NCBI GenBank assembly: GCA_019358985.1
Contig: JAHHIJ010000001.1
Location: 124,001-188,000, forward strand
Direction: 5' to 3'
DNA length: 64,000 nt
DNA from: Tolypothrix brevis GSE-NOS-MK-07-07A
Lineage (GTDB): Bacteria; Cyanobacteriota; Cyanobacteriia; Cyanobacteriales; Nostocaceae
Shown: positions 33,949-42,428 of the stretch, in pieces
How positions within the stretch are numbered: the first letter of the stretch is position 1
How the letters are laid out: every line of letters begins with the position of its first letter
Position numbers and translations under genes: made by a program
The notes under the pieces: model-generated
The model's input: only the letters and a program-made list of their open reading frames with translations
What the model was told of the DNA's origin: nothing
The model's database searches: none

Positions 33949-35445
33949 ATGAAAACTTCCATAGTTGCAAATGCTGCTCAAGCACGTCAGACAAAACAAA
34001 GATTTGCTAAACCAGAAGACCAATTATCTTATGAATTAGGTAAAGCGGTACAAGAATTACCACCGCTATACACGAGAATTTTAGCAGGAACAATTAGTGC
34101 GGTGATATTTGGAACGATCGCCTGGGCAAATTTTTCGCGAATAGATGAAGTAGCAACAGCACCAGGGGAATTGATTGCTTCCACACAAGTGCGACCGGTA
34201 ACATCGCTAGGTGGTGGGTCAATTATCGCAGTTAACGTTAAAGAAGGCGATCGCGTTGCTAAAGACCAAGTTTTGCTTCAACGTGACCCAGATGTGCAAA
34301 AAACTGATGTTGCTCGCCTCAGCAAATCTGTAAAATTGATTCAAGAAGACATGCGGCGTTTGGATGCAGAACGTATTGGTGGTACAATAGCTGGAACACA
34401 AATCCAAGATGAACTTTTAAACTCTCGTTTGCAAGACTTCAAAGCACGTCAAGCTGCTGCTGAAGCTGACGCCAACCGCCAATTAGCATTAATAGACCAA
34501 TCAAAAGTACGCCTCACCCGTTTGGAAGATAATCTAGATAATGCTAGAAGTAATCTTGCCAATATTAGAAATAATCTGGAAAACGCCAAACAAGTCCGCA
34601 ACCAAACATTGCCTAACTTGAAGATTGCCCAAGAAAGAGTAGACAGACTTGGATCTTTACTTGCTAGCGGTGGAGTAGCGAAATTACAATACTTGCAAGC
34701 ACAAGAATCATACAATCAAGCAAATGCACAAATAACTAGAGCAAAAGATGAAATAGTCAATGCCCAAACCAAAATTAACGAAGAGCAAGACAAAGTTTCG
34801 TCTTTAGAAAAAGATATCGCTGGGCAGAAGCAAGAAATTCGCTCCATCCAAGCAGCTTATCAAGGCGCCCGCAATCAAACCCAGCGTGTAGCATCAGAGC
34901 GTCAAAGTGAAATCTTAACTGGACTCAACAAGCGCAAAGAAGAAATGGCTAACGTTGCAGGTCAATTAGAACAAGCAAGAAAGCAACAAGATAACGAAAC
35001 CATCAAAGCTCCGGTTGCCGGAACTATCTACCGAATCAAAGTAACTAAAGGACCAGTGCAATCAGGTGAAGAGTTATTATCTATTTTACCAGAAGGCGAG
35101 GACTTATTGCTAGAGGTGAAAGTTTTAAATCGCGATATTGGCTTTATTCGGGAGGGAATGAAAGCCAAAGTGAAAATGGCAACTTTTCCGTTTCAGGAAT
35201 TTGGTACTGTTAATGGTGAGGTTGTGCAAGTAAGTCCGAATGCGATTGTAGATAAAGATTTGGGCTTAGTTTTCCCGACAAGAATTAAGCTGAATAAACA
35301 CTCTGTAATTGTCCGGGGTCAAGAAGTTGCATTCACACCAGGGATGACTGCTAATGGTGAAATTGTCACTCGGAAAAAGTCGATTTTGACTTTCATCGTC
35401 GAGCCGGTGACTCGTAGATTTAGTGAGGCTTTCTCTGTGAGGTAA
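33949..35445 (+). CDS. HlyD-family membrane fusion protein
   Basis: 498-aa periplasmic adaptor of a type I secretion or ABC export system. One transmembrane segment (about 45-66), a biotinyl/lipoyl half-motif (PVTSLGGGSIIAVNVKEGDRV), a long alpha-helical hairpin (about 125-345, with LDNARSNLANIRNNLENAKQ) and the second lipoyl half and beta-barrel (ETIKAPVAGTIYRIKVTKGPVQSGEELLSILP). No ABC transporter or TolC partner is in the window, so it is an orphan here. The two following minus-strand genes encode proteases of a type that could be exported by such a system, but they are convergent, not cotranscribed. Confidence 0.9.
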   Translation: MKTSIVANAAQARQTKQRFAKPEDQLSYELGKAVQELPPLYTRILAGTISAVIFGTIAWANFSRIDEVATAPGELIASTQVRPVTSLGGGSIIAVNVKEGDRVAKDQVLLQRDPDVQKTDVARLSKSVKLIQEDMRRLDAERIGGTIAGTQIQDELLNSRLQDFKARQAAAEADANRQLALIDQSKVRLTRLEDNLDNARSNLANIRNNLENAKQVRNQTLPNLKIAQERVDRLGSLLASGGVAKLQYLQAQESYNQANAQITRAKDEIVNAQTKINEEQDKVSSLEKDIAGQKQEIRSIQAAYQGARNQTQRVASERQSEILTGLNKRKEEMANVAGQLEQARKQQDNETIKAPVAGTIYRIKVTKGPVQSGEELLSILPEGEDLLLEVKVLNRDIGFIREGMKAKVKMATFPFQEFGTVNGEVVQVSPNAIVDKDLGLVFPTRIKLNKHSVIVRGQEVAFTPGMTANGEIVTRKKSILTFIVEPVTRRFSEAFSVR

Positions 35446-35450
35446 TTTGG

Positions 35451-35482
35451 GTGTAGAGACGCGATATATCGCGTCTCTACAA
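35451..35482. repeat. GACGCGATATATCGCGTC hairpin after hlyD
   Basis: TGTAGAGACGCGATA/TATCGCGTCTCTACA, perfect 15-bp arms, 6 bases after the hlyD stop codon; could act as a terminator or RNA stabiliser. Confidence 0.75.
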
Positions 35483-35578
35483 TAATTTTGGGTTCGCTAA
35501 TTTTCTTTTCTGAACCGTATTGCCATTAATGCTAAAGATTTGAGCGGTAAACCGCTCACTACGAATTAGGAGGGTAGT

Positions 35579-35841
35579 TTACAGCAAATTTCAGGTTTAG
35601 GAGGTACATGGGTCAAACCTAAAACTCTGTAGAGACGTAGCAGTGCTACGTCTTTACGTGTATTAGACATCTCCAGAAACTAATTATGCGTTGCCCGAAA
35701 CCCTTGATTAGACGTAGCAGTGCTACGTCTTTACGTGTATTAGACATCTCCAGAAACTAATTATGCGTTGCCCGAAACCCTTGATTAGACGTAGCACTGC
35801 TACGTCTTTACGTGTATTTAATAACAACGCAATCTGCTGTA
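35579..35841. mobile_element. TTACAGCA-ended MITE (copy 3) with internal tandem expansion
   Basis: Starts TTACAGCAAATTTCAGG and ends CGCAATCTGCTGTA. Three GACGTAGCA(G/C)TGCTACGTC hairpins are present because a unit of about 77 bases, including AGACATCTCCAGAAACTAATTATGCGTTGCCCG, is repeated twice. That unit is the end sequence of the TAGAYATAGGCG family, so one MITE appears nested in the other. Confidence 0.7.
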
Positions 35842-35845
35842 TTTT

Positions 35846-37342
35846 CTAAACTATTTCCGAGTTGATATCAAACAACCAATCGCGATAGTCTTCGATTTGT
35901 GTTTTCGATTGATTTAATATGTTTTCAACAACAGCATCGCTGTCAATGTTGCTGACGCCGAGAGGATTCTGATAGTATTGGGATTGTAACTGAAGTTTTG
36001 GTATCAAGATTTGGCTCTTTTGCATAGAATTATCTGTGGGACTAAAAGTTGCGGGTTTGTAACTTTGGAAAAGGTTTCTAGAATTACTTTCAATTCCACT
36101 GTTAAAACTTTGTAAAAAATCGTCGGCTATTTCTGGGGAAGATTGGAATGAGGTAGTAGATATGTTTGCAAAAAGTCCATCGCTCTGAGTTGTAGAACTT
36201 AAGCTGAAGTTAGAATTTGCGCTTTCTTGTGTACTATTTCCAGAAGTATCTGCGAGAATCTGACGCACTTGGGCATCTGTTAAATTAGGGTTAGCACTCA
36301 GCATCAACGCTACTACACCAGCAACGTGAGGACTTGCCATTGATGTGCCACTATAATTCGCATATTTATTACCCGGAAGTGTCGAGTAAACATCGACTCC
36401 TGGAGCTGTGACGTAGGTGAGTGGGTTAAATCCGGCTAGGTTAGAGAAGCTAGCCAAATTATTATTCTTATCGACAGCACCAACAGCAATTCCGGTTTCG
36501 TCTGCGTAGCGTGCCGGGTATCCTGGTTGTAAACCACTGTCGTTACCCGCTGCCATGACAACGATCGCTCCTTTGCTGCTAGCATATTTTAAGGCTGATT
36601 CTAAAGCGCTGTTAGGATAATCGCCACCTAAACTGAGGTTAATGACATTGGCTCCATTATCAGTAGCATAACGAATACCCTGTGCGATCGCATCATAAGA
36701 ACCACTACCAGAGTCATTCAAAACTTTGACTGGCATAATATAAGCATCATAAGCAATACCAGTCACACCAAAGTCGTTTTTCTCTCCCGCAATAGTACCA
36801 GAAACATGAGTGCCATGACCAGCTACATCCAAAGTGTTGTTGTCGTTGCCGTCAAAATTCCAACCGTTGAAATCATCAACATAGCCATTAGCATCATCAT
36901 CTATGCCATTACCAGCAATTTCTTTGGTATTAGTCCAGATATTATCTTTTAAGTCGTCATGGTTGCGGTCAACTCCAGTATCCACCACTGCAACCACAAC
37001 ACCTTTACCAGTGTATCCCTTTGCCCATGCTTCTGGCGCTTTTACAAGGTCAGCACCCCAATTATTTCCACCAAGGTTAGGAACATCAGCAAAAGTCTTG
37101 TTACCAGCAGCTTTACTCACTGCATCTGCGGCATTAATTAAACCATAACCATCAATATAATTATAGTTTTCACTATTCGCAGTAGTAGAGGAATCGAGCA
37201 TCTGCACGTCATTTGTCGCTGCATTGAAGCTGCTGTGACTGCCAAAATGAAGGTTGTAATCATCCTTTTGATTAAAGGAATCTACTGAGGATAGAGGAGT
37301 GAAATTGAGCTTTTTGTCATAATAATTAGAATCAATTTCCAT
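35846..37342 (-). CDS. Subtilisin-like serine protease (S8)
   Basis: 498 aa. The catalytic triad is complete: Asp121 in AVVDTGVD, His176 in GHGTHVSGT, Ser334 in SGTSMASPHVAG, with Asn267 in MAAGND as oxyanion residue. Around 60-80 the segment YIDGYGLINAADAVSKAAG precedes the catalytic domain. There is no Sec signal peptide at the N-terminus, and the C-terminal 120 residues are Ser/Asn/Gln-rich without RTX nonapeptides. Secretion through an HlyD-type system is plausible but unproven. Ca2+-binding acidic loops (NGIDDDANGYVDDFNG) are visible. ATG 37342 behind AGGAAAGAAGACTT. Confidence 0.93.
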   Translation of the reverse strand: MEIDSNYYDKKLNFTPLSSVDSFNQKDDYNLHFGSHSSFNAATNDVQMLDSSTTANSENYNYIDGYGLINAADAVSKAAGNKTFADVPNLGGNNWGADLVKAPEAWAKGYTGKGVVVAVVDTGVDRNHDDLKDNIWTNTKEIAGNGIDDDANGYVDDFNGWNFDGNDNNTLDVAGHGTHVSGTIAGEKNDFGVTGIAYDAYIMPVKVLNDSGSGSYDAIAQGIRYATDNGANVINLSLGGDYPNSALESALKYASSKGAIVVMAAGNDSGLQPGYPARYADETGIAVGAVDKNNNLASFSNLAGFNPLTYVTAPGVDVYSTLPGNKYANYSGTSMASPHVAGVVALMLSANPNLTDAQVRQILADTSGNSTQESANSNFSLSSTTQSDGLFANISTTSFQSSPEIADDFLQSFNSGIESNSRNLFQSYKPATFSPTDNSMQKSQILIPKLQLQSQYYQNPLGVSNIDSDAVVENILNQSKTQIEDYRDWLFDINSEIV

Positions 37343-37972
37343 AAGTCTTCTTTCCTGATATGAATCAATATTTTTGACAGCACAAACTGTTAAAATCTTC
37401 GTCGAAAGATTTTAAAAAAGAAATTACTTCCCTTTGCCAATAATTACTATGGATTTAAATGTGAAAATGCCAATTTGCTTACAAACAAGAAAATGTCAGT
37501 AATAATTGTCAGTGAAAAAATATTTTAATAAAGTCTTTATTTTTATATTTAGAAACTAATAAATAGACATAAAAAATACGCCTAAATAATAAAAACCTAC
37601 CTACCGTCGCAATACGGTTCGGTTAAGATGCACAGTCATTAAAGATCCCCCATTATCCACGCCAGTTCCTTCAAGTCGGGAAACCCGCCCAACGGACTGG
37701 CTCCCCTTAAAAAGGGGGAAATAGAGCCAATAAAAGTCCCCCTTTTTAAGGGGGGTTGGGGGGATCAAGTCTTATCCGAACCGTATTGCCTACCGTCGTA
37801 GAGACGTTCCGGCGGAACGTCAATACAATTGTAAGTAATTTTCCGGACATCATATCATTACTTGACGACTAAAGTCGTGACGACAAAATAAAGTCCGTCT
37901 ACGCGGACTTAATGTCTAAAAGCCTGCGTGTGCCTGCTTTGTTCCTATAGTCCCAGGCTTCCAATCTGAGGG
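37343..37972. other. 630-bp protease spacer with nested palindromic elements
   Basis: No gene. The outer pair AATACGGTTCGG (37611-37622) and CCGAACCGTATT (37776-37787) encloses an inner element with GATCCCCC (37644-37651) and GGGGGATC (37759-37766), itself containing a CCCCTTAAAAAGGGGG/TCCCCCTTTTTAAGGGGG pair. A GTAGAGACGTTCCGGCGGAACGTC hairpin follows at 37799, then AAAGTCCGTctacgCGGACTTA (about 37890-37910). Confidence 0.6.
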
Positions 37973-40072
37973 CTAAGTTGATATAGTTTTTGTAGAATCC
38001 CAATAACTAAAGTTGCTTGTTATTTCATTCCAAGCCAATTCTATGATGCCCGGTTTTGAGGAGTTATTATCAATTCCCCAAGGGTTGAAAAGAGTAAGCT
38101 TTTGAGTAGAGGAATTGTAACCTACCACTGCATAACCATGACCAGCGACGATATTTGATGCAACTCCAGTTTCTAAAGTCGCTAACCCAATTAATTGACC
38201 AGAATTAAATGCATTGACTATTGAGTTCAACTCAAGAACATTAAAACTAGAAACCTTACGTCCAGTGATTTGGGAAAAAGCATCACTCATATATCCACCA
38301 TGACCAATACCGTTGTAAGAATTGGTATTATCTTGATAAATCGATCCAGATTCATTGAGTTGAGCATAAGCTTTTTCGGCAAGAGTTACCCATAATTCAT
38401 TTGTAGAATTATTATAGTAATTGCCCTTGTTTGCATAAGCTAAATATCCGGTATCAGTGGTTGGTAAATATCTGTCTACAGTTACATAGTCAGCCACCCC
38501 ATTTTGCCAAAAACGCACGGTGAAAGTATTATCACCGTTATCAATAAACATATTTTCAATTGTGCTAGGTGAGCGGAAAGCTGTTTGAGATAAACCTGCT
38601 AAGAAGAAGCAGTCATTAATCACACCTTGTTTGATGTCTTGATAACTGATGCCATTTTGGAACAGAGAACCACTAGCATATTGATAAGTATAGGGTGTTG
38701 TTGGGCGATCGCTACCATAAAACCACTTACTAATTAAGTTCTCTAACTGCACGTCACTACTACCAACATCCAAGTTACCGAGTGTATTACTTTGATACTT
38801 TTGATTAGCAACATCACCGTTAACAACTTTGTTAGCCAAAACGCGGACATATTCGGGAATTTTTAAGTATGAGGCATTGCTAACTAAAGTACGAAGGTCT
38901 TTAACTTCTATAGCATCAACTACACTGTTATCTTTAGTTTCACGCAAGATGCTAATAATATCATTGCGGTCTAACACGTTATCTGCAAAACGCAACCTTG
39001 TCGCTGCACGTATACCGTCAGATTGAATATTCTGGTCAAACCAATCCCCTACTTCCTTAGTAACTACAGGAGTTGGTTGCAAAATGCTAAAGCTTGTTTG
39101 GTAAGTGTTACTAGTAGCACCGGATTTATCGTATCCTCGTGCCCACAACTGATATTTACCATTAGTTAAATTACTTAAACTGTAGTTAAAGCTAGCATTG
39201 CGGTTATCGCTACCCTGAGCGCTGAATTTATCCACATTGCTGATGATGTCCCAGTTTCCACCATCTTTTTGCAATCGAAACTCTACTTGTGCTAAGTCAC
39301 TGACACCATTGCTATCAAATATTTGAGTGTTAGTAAGTTTGACATTTTCACCTACTTGATAACTACTTTTATCGGTGCCAAATTGTAATAATTGCGGTGC
39401 TTCGTTGCCATAAATGCTAAAGCTTGTTTGGTAAGTGTTGCTAGTAGCACCGGATTTATCGTAGGCTTTTGCCCATAACTGATATTTACCAGCAGTTAGA
39501 TTACTTAAACTGTAATTAAAGCTAGCACGGTTATCTTTGCTGTCAGCGCTGAACTTGTTTACATTGCTGATGATATCCCAGTTTCCACCATCTTTTTGCA
39601 ATCGAAAATCTACTTGTGCTAAGTCACTGACACCATTGCTATCAAATATTTGAGTGTTAGTAAGTTGGACATTTTCACCTACTTGATAACTACTTTTATC
39701 GGTGCCAAATTGTAATAATTGCGGTGCTTCGTTGCCAGAAACGCTCAATTTGTAGCTCGTATTCGCACCATTTACTTGGTAGACTCGGATGTAGTAACTA
39801 CCTGTTTCTAAAGTTCTGCTGATAGATTCACCCTTGCGACTAGCACTATAAGAACCTGTAACTACGGCTCCATTTTTGTTTAACAGCTGCACATCTGCAT
39901 TGGCTGATAGATCATTAAGGGCAAGATTAAAGCTACTACGACCACTTAGATTAAAAGTGTAATAATCGTTTAGATCGCTTGTACCAACCCAATCAGAAAT
40001 ATTACTGTTGATTGAAGTAATTTTTAACTTATTTGCTGTACTTAAACTATTGCCGGCGGAATCAACTGGCAT
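37973..40072 (-). CDS. Calpain-like cysteine protease with PPC and bacterial surface repeats
   Basis: 699 aa. Residues about 1-110 form a PPC-like (bacterial pre-peptidase C-terminal) domain with DWVGTSDLNDYYTFNLSG; then two nearly identical 105-residue repeats beginning NEAPQLLQFGTDKSSYQVGENV; then a C2 (calpain) catalytic domain from about 460 with Cys488 in GVINDCFFLAGL, His645 in AGHGYAVVGY and Asn663 in LFNPWG, the full triad. There is no Sec signal; such cyanobacterial calpains are thought to be exported. ATG 40072. Same strand as the subtilase, 630 bases upstream of it, so cotranscription is unlikely. Confidence 0.92.
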   Translation of the reverse strand: MPVDSAGNSLSTANKLKITSINSNISDWVGTSDLNDYYTFNLSGRSSFNLALNDLSANADVQLLNKNGAVVTGSYSASRKGESISRTLETGSYYIRVYQVNGANTSYKLSVSGNEAPQLLQFGTDKSSYQVGENVQLTNTQIFDSNGVSDLAQVDFRLQKDGGNWDIISNVNKFSADSKDNRASFNYSLSNLTAGKYQLWAKAYDKSGATSNTYQTSFSIYGNEAPQLLQFGTDKSSYQVGENVKLTNTQIFDSNGVSDLAQVEFRLQKDGGNWDIISNVDKFSAQGSDNRNASFNYSLSNLTNGKYQLWARGYDKSGATSNTYQTSFSILQPTPVVTKEVGDWFDQNIQSDGIRAATRLRFADNVLDRNDIISILRETKDNSVVDAIEVKDLRTLVSNASYLKIPEYVRVLANKVVNGDVANQKYQSNTLGNLDVGSSDVQLENLISKWFYGSDRPTTPYTYQYASGSLFQNGISYQDIKQGVINDCFFLAGLSQTAFRSPSTIENMFIDNGDNTFTVRFWQNGVADYVTVDRYLPTTDTGYLAYANKGNYYNNSTNELWVTLAEKAYAQLNESGSIYQDNTNSYNGIGHGGYMSDAFSQITGRKVSSFNVLELNSIVNAFNSGQLIGLATLETGVASNIVAGHGYAVVGYNSSTQKLTLFNPWGIDNNSSKPGIIELAWNEITSNFSYWDSTKTIST

Positions 40073-40344
40073 AAATATTTCTGCGTCCTATGCTATGAAG
40101 ATAAATTGACAAGACGCACCCTGAAAACTGTGTCTTGTAAAGCTTTTATAGCTACGTTTCAAAATTAAGTTGATATGCTTAGTTCTATACTGCTGCTTTA
40201 TTTACCCAAAGAGCTATGATAAATTTACGTATTTTTAAATACGATAAATAAATATATTTAGGAGAATATATTGAAATATTAGGGAAAATTTTTTATTATA
40301 TTCTATGTAATTACTTTAGACATCATGTCTTATATGTCATATAT

Positions 40345-40393
40345 AATGTAAAGACGTTCCACCGGAAAGTCTCTCAATACGGTTCGGTTCAGG
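40345..40393. repeat. Partial GACGTTCC hairpin and CAATACGGTTCGG half-element
   Basis: GTAAAGACGTTCCACCGGAAAGTCTCTCAATACGGTTCGGTT joins a degraded hairpin of the GACGTTCC family to the arm that forms the outer end of the nested element at 37611-37787. Confidence 0.5.
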
Positions 40394-40422
40394 TTGCAAA
40401 CCATCTAAACTGATAATTGTCA

Positions 40423-40605
40423 TCAGGGTGCGAAGGGCAAAAATGCAAGTAACATGGTCATCAATTCATCGCGCAATTCTTGATCGGTCATGGGATTTCC
40501 TTCTTCATCCTGCGCTGACATCAGTAAGGAGAGAATATCGACGCGATTTGGATCGGGTTGCTCTCGACGTTCCGCAATTTCGGTGTAAATCTTGCAATTT
40601 TCATC
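40423..40605 (-). pseudogene. Cytochrome P450 fragment
   Basis: About 55 codons match the region just before the I-helix of a bacterial P450: ERREQPDPNRVDILSLLMSAQDE, then GNPMTDQELRDELMTMLLA. The oxygen-binding AGHETT that should follow is missing; the frame ends in unrelated FLPFAP and a stop. The upstream side is cut by the MITE at 40606. Haem-binding Cys region absent, so a relic. Confidence 0.75.
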
Positions 40606-40696
40606 AGGACTTACGCATGGACTACGTATTTCCGTCATTGCGACGTAAGGAAGCAATCTCAAAGCCTTATTTTCTCGTAAGGAGTGCGTAAGTCCT
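40606..40696. mobile_element. MITE with GGACTTACGCA ends (copy 2)
   Basis: AGGACTTACGCA at 40606 and TGCGTAAGTCCT ending 40696, same ends as 24624-24717 but a different 65-bp interior. TTCAT occurs close to both ends and may be the target duplication. It truncates the P450 relic. Confidence 0.8.
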
Positions 40697-40724
40697 AATT
40701 CATTGTAAACAACTCAAAACAAGA

Positions 40725-41285
40725 TTAGTGTTGATTTTTGTCCATATGTCTGAATATTGCAGCAATGTTGCGGGCATCATCTATGCCGCGATGGTGTGTA
40801 CCCTTTAATTCTAGCCCAAGCTGTTGTAAAGCCTGCGCCATGCCAAATCCTTTAGATACACCAAGATATTCTGAAAATTCCTTTTTAATATTTCTGTGTT
40901 CTGAGCCAAAAGGATAAGCAATATTGTGATATTTGCAATCTTGAATAAATTGTTTTTTATCATATTCTCCCCAAGAACAAAATATATAATTCGTAAATGA
41001 TTCCAGCCATTTTTCTAGACTAGACATTGCTTCGGGAAATATTGGTGCTAATTCAACATCTGATTGAGAAATGCTAGTTAATTCTCTACAAAAAGCTGTT
41101 AATTGCGGATTTATTACAGGTTGAATGAATTGCTGAAATTCTGAATCAATTTCCCATGTTGCTCTATTGAGCATGACCGCACCAATTTCGATTATTTCCA
41201 TTTTATGGCGGGGAATACTATTATCGTCAGAGCAAGTTGCTTCTAAATCTATTATTAAAAAATAGGAGGAAATATCAGTTTTCAT
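40725..41285 (-). CDS. DEDDh 3'-5' exonuclease (ERI-1/KapD-like)
   Basis: 186 aa. Exo I motif FLIIDLEATCSDD (Asp, Glu), an Asp-bearing middle motif in FCSWGEYDKKQF and Exo III HRGIDDARNIA supply the DEDDh residues. The pattern FLIIDLEATC...EIIEIGAVML is that of the ERI-1/SNX/KapD group acting on RNA or short ssDNA rather than a polymerase proofreading subunit. ATG 41285. Same direction as the membrane protein gene upstream, 32 bases apart, so possibly one transcript. Confidence 0.85.
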   Translation of the reverse strand: MKTDISSYFLIIDLEATCSDDNSIPRHKMEIIEIGAVMLNRATWEIDSEFQQFIQPVINPQLTAFCRELTSISQSDVELAPIFPEAMSSLEKWLESFTNYIFCSWGEYDKKQFIQDCKYHNIAYPFGSEHRNIKKEFSEYLGVSKGFGMAQALQQLGLELKGTHHRGIDDARNIAAIFRHMDKNQH

Positions 41286-41317
41286 ATCATGATTTTTATC
41301 AGGAAGTATTACACAAC

Positions 41318-41779
41318 TTAAGTTGATTTAAAAGGTTTGACCCAGCCTAATTTGATGGCGGTATTGAGAGCGATCGCAGCGATCGCAAACCAAACAATAC
41401 TTTCCGCAGCCACTATGACAAAAGGTAAAATTGTACTATAACAACAAAGTCCCACATCCACCAAAGTTAAGCCTCGCACCAACCCAAAAGCTAGCACTCC
41501 CCCAGCTTTGAGTTGTGGGTTTTCATCGGAACGAATGATATAGCGGTAGGTAACACCAAATAGCAACCCACAAAAGCAGGATATACCACCGCTGATCCAC
41601 CAATGCCAATCCTGGATATTTAGCTGGAAAATGCTGAGTGCTGTAAAATACTTCGCAAGCAGCAGATTGTTAAGAAAACTGGTAATCAGGAACGTTAAGC
41701 AAAGAGATAATCCCCCGAAAATCCCAGCTTTGACAGATTCTAGACGTTCAGCCATATCGTTCGTATCTTTCATGAACAC
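41318..41779 (-). CDS. Conserved-looking integral membrane protein (153 aa)
   Basis: About four hydrophobic segments (GGLSLCLTFLITSFLNNLLLA, ISGGISCFCGLLFGVTY, GVLAFGLVRGLTLVDVGL, ILPFVIVAAESIVWFAIAAIAL). ERLESVKAGIFGG at the N-terminus and KLGWVKPFK at the end look conserved. No catalytic motif; function unknown. ATG 41779. Encoded divergently from petN, 84 bases away. Confidence 0.75.
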   Translation of the reverse strand: MFMKDTNDMAERLESVKAGIFGGLSLCLTFLITSFLNNLLLAKYFTALSIFQLNIQDWHWWISGGISCFCGLLFGVTYRYIIRSDENPQLKAGGVLAFGLVRGLTLVDVGLCCYSTILPFVIVAAESIVWFAIAAIALNTAIKLGWVKPFKST

Positions 41780-41863
41780 AAAAGAAGAAATAAATGACTA
41801 ATGACCATTTCCAGTATCATAAATATTAGAGGCGTTTTCTAAATTAGTAGAAGAATTAGGACT

Positions 41864-41953
41864 ATGGCGATTTTGACACTGGGTTGGGTTTCACTATTGG
41901 TTGTGTTCACTTGGTCAATTGCAATGGTAGTATGGGGTCGCAACGGACTGTAA
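41864..41953 (+). CDS. petN: Cytochrome b6f complex subunit VIII (PetN)
   Basis: 29-codon gene beginning [14 protein letters not shown] and ending MVVWGRNGL, which is the near-invariant PetN sequence: one membrane helix at the periphery of the b6f dimer in thylakoids. The ATG follows GAAGAATTAGGACT. Too short for ordinary ORF calling; a spurious reverse-strand frame (41839-42096) overlaps it. Confidence 0.95.
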   Translation: MAILTLGWVSLLVVFTWSIAMVVWGRNGL

Positions 41954-41960
41954 GAAAATC

Positions 41961-42119
41961 GTGGAAAGTCCATTTTTGAGCATTTTAACTTTGTCTGGGT
42001 TGGTGCTATTATTGGCACTAACTGGCGGTGTTGGTTATTTGACGGTTTCCGAATGGCGCGATCGCCGTTTGCGAGAAGAAGAAAAACGCGAAACACGACG
42101 CACTCCCAAGCGACGTTAA
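41961..42119 (+). CDS. Small membrane protein downstream of petN (52 aa)
   Basis: GTG 41961, seven bases after the petN stop. One transmembrane segment (ILTLSGLVLLLALTGGVGYLTV) followed by a strongly charged cytoplasmic tail (SEWRDRRLREEEKRETRRTPKRR). No family name known to me, but the tight spacing to petN and the clean anchor-plus-basic-tail layout suggest a real gene cotranscribed with petN, possibly a b6f-linked or assembly protein. Confidence 0.65.
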   Translation: MESPFLSILTLSGLVLLLALTGGVGYLTVSEWRDRRLREEEKRETRRTPKRR

Positions 42120-42219
42120 TTTATTGGCGTTACATATATGTTTTGAGGGACACGATAATTTCGTGTCCCTTAGCTTTTGTGGTGGCATAATTTTAATGCA
42201 TTAAGCAAAAACCACCTAC

Positions 42220-42402
42220 TTACAGCAGATTGCGTTGTTATGAAATACATGTAGAGACGTAGCATTGCTACGTCTCTATAGGGTTTTGGGTTTTACAGCA
42301 GATTGCGTTGTTATGAAATACATGTAGAGACGTAGCATTGCTACGTCTCTATAGGGTTTTGGGTTTTACGTATGTACCTCATTTACCTGAAATTTGCTGT
42401 AA
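42220..42402. mobile_element. TTACAGCA-ended MITE (copy 4) with core duplication
   Basis: A 67-base unit starting TTTTACAGCAGATTGCG and containing GTAGAGACGTAGCATTGCTACGTCTCTA is present twice in tandem, then ACCTGAAATTTGCTGTAA closes the element. Confidence 0.75.
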
Positions 42403-42428
42403 ATAAAATTCACTTTCATCACGTCCAA

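Noticed and set aside
41839-42096. 85-aa minus-strand ORF
   Set aside because: It lies opposite petN and the 52-aa gene; the plus-strand petN product is unmistakable.
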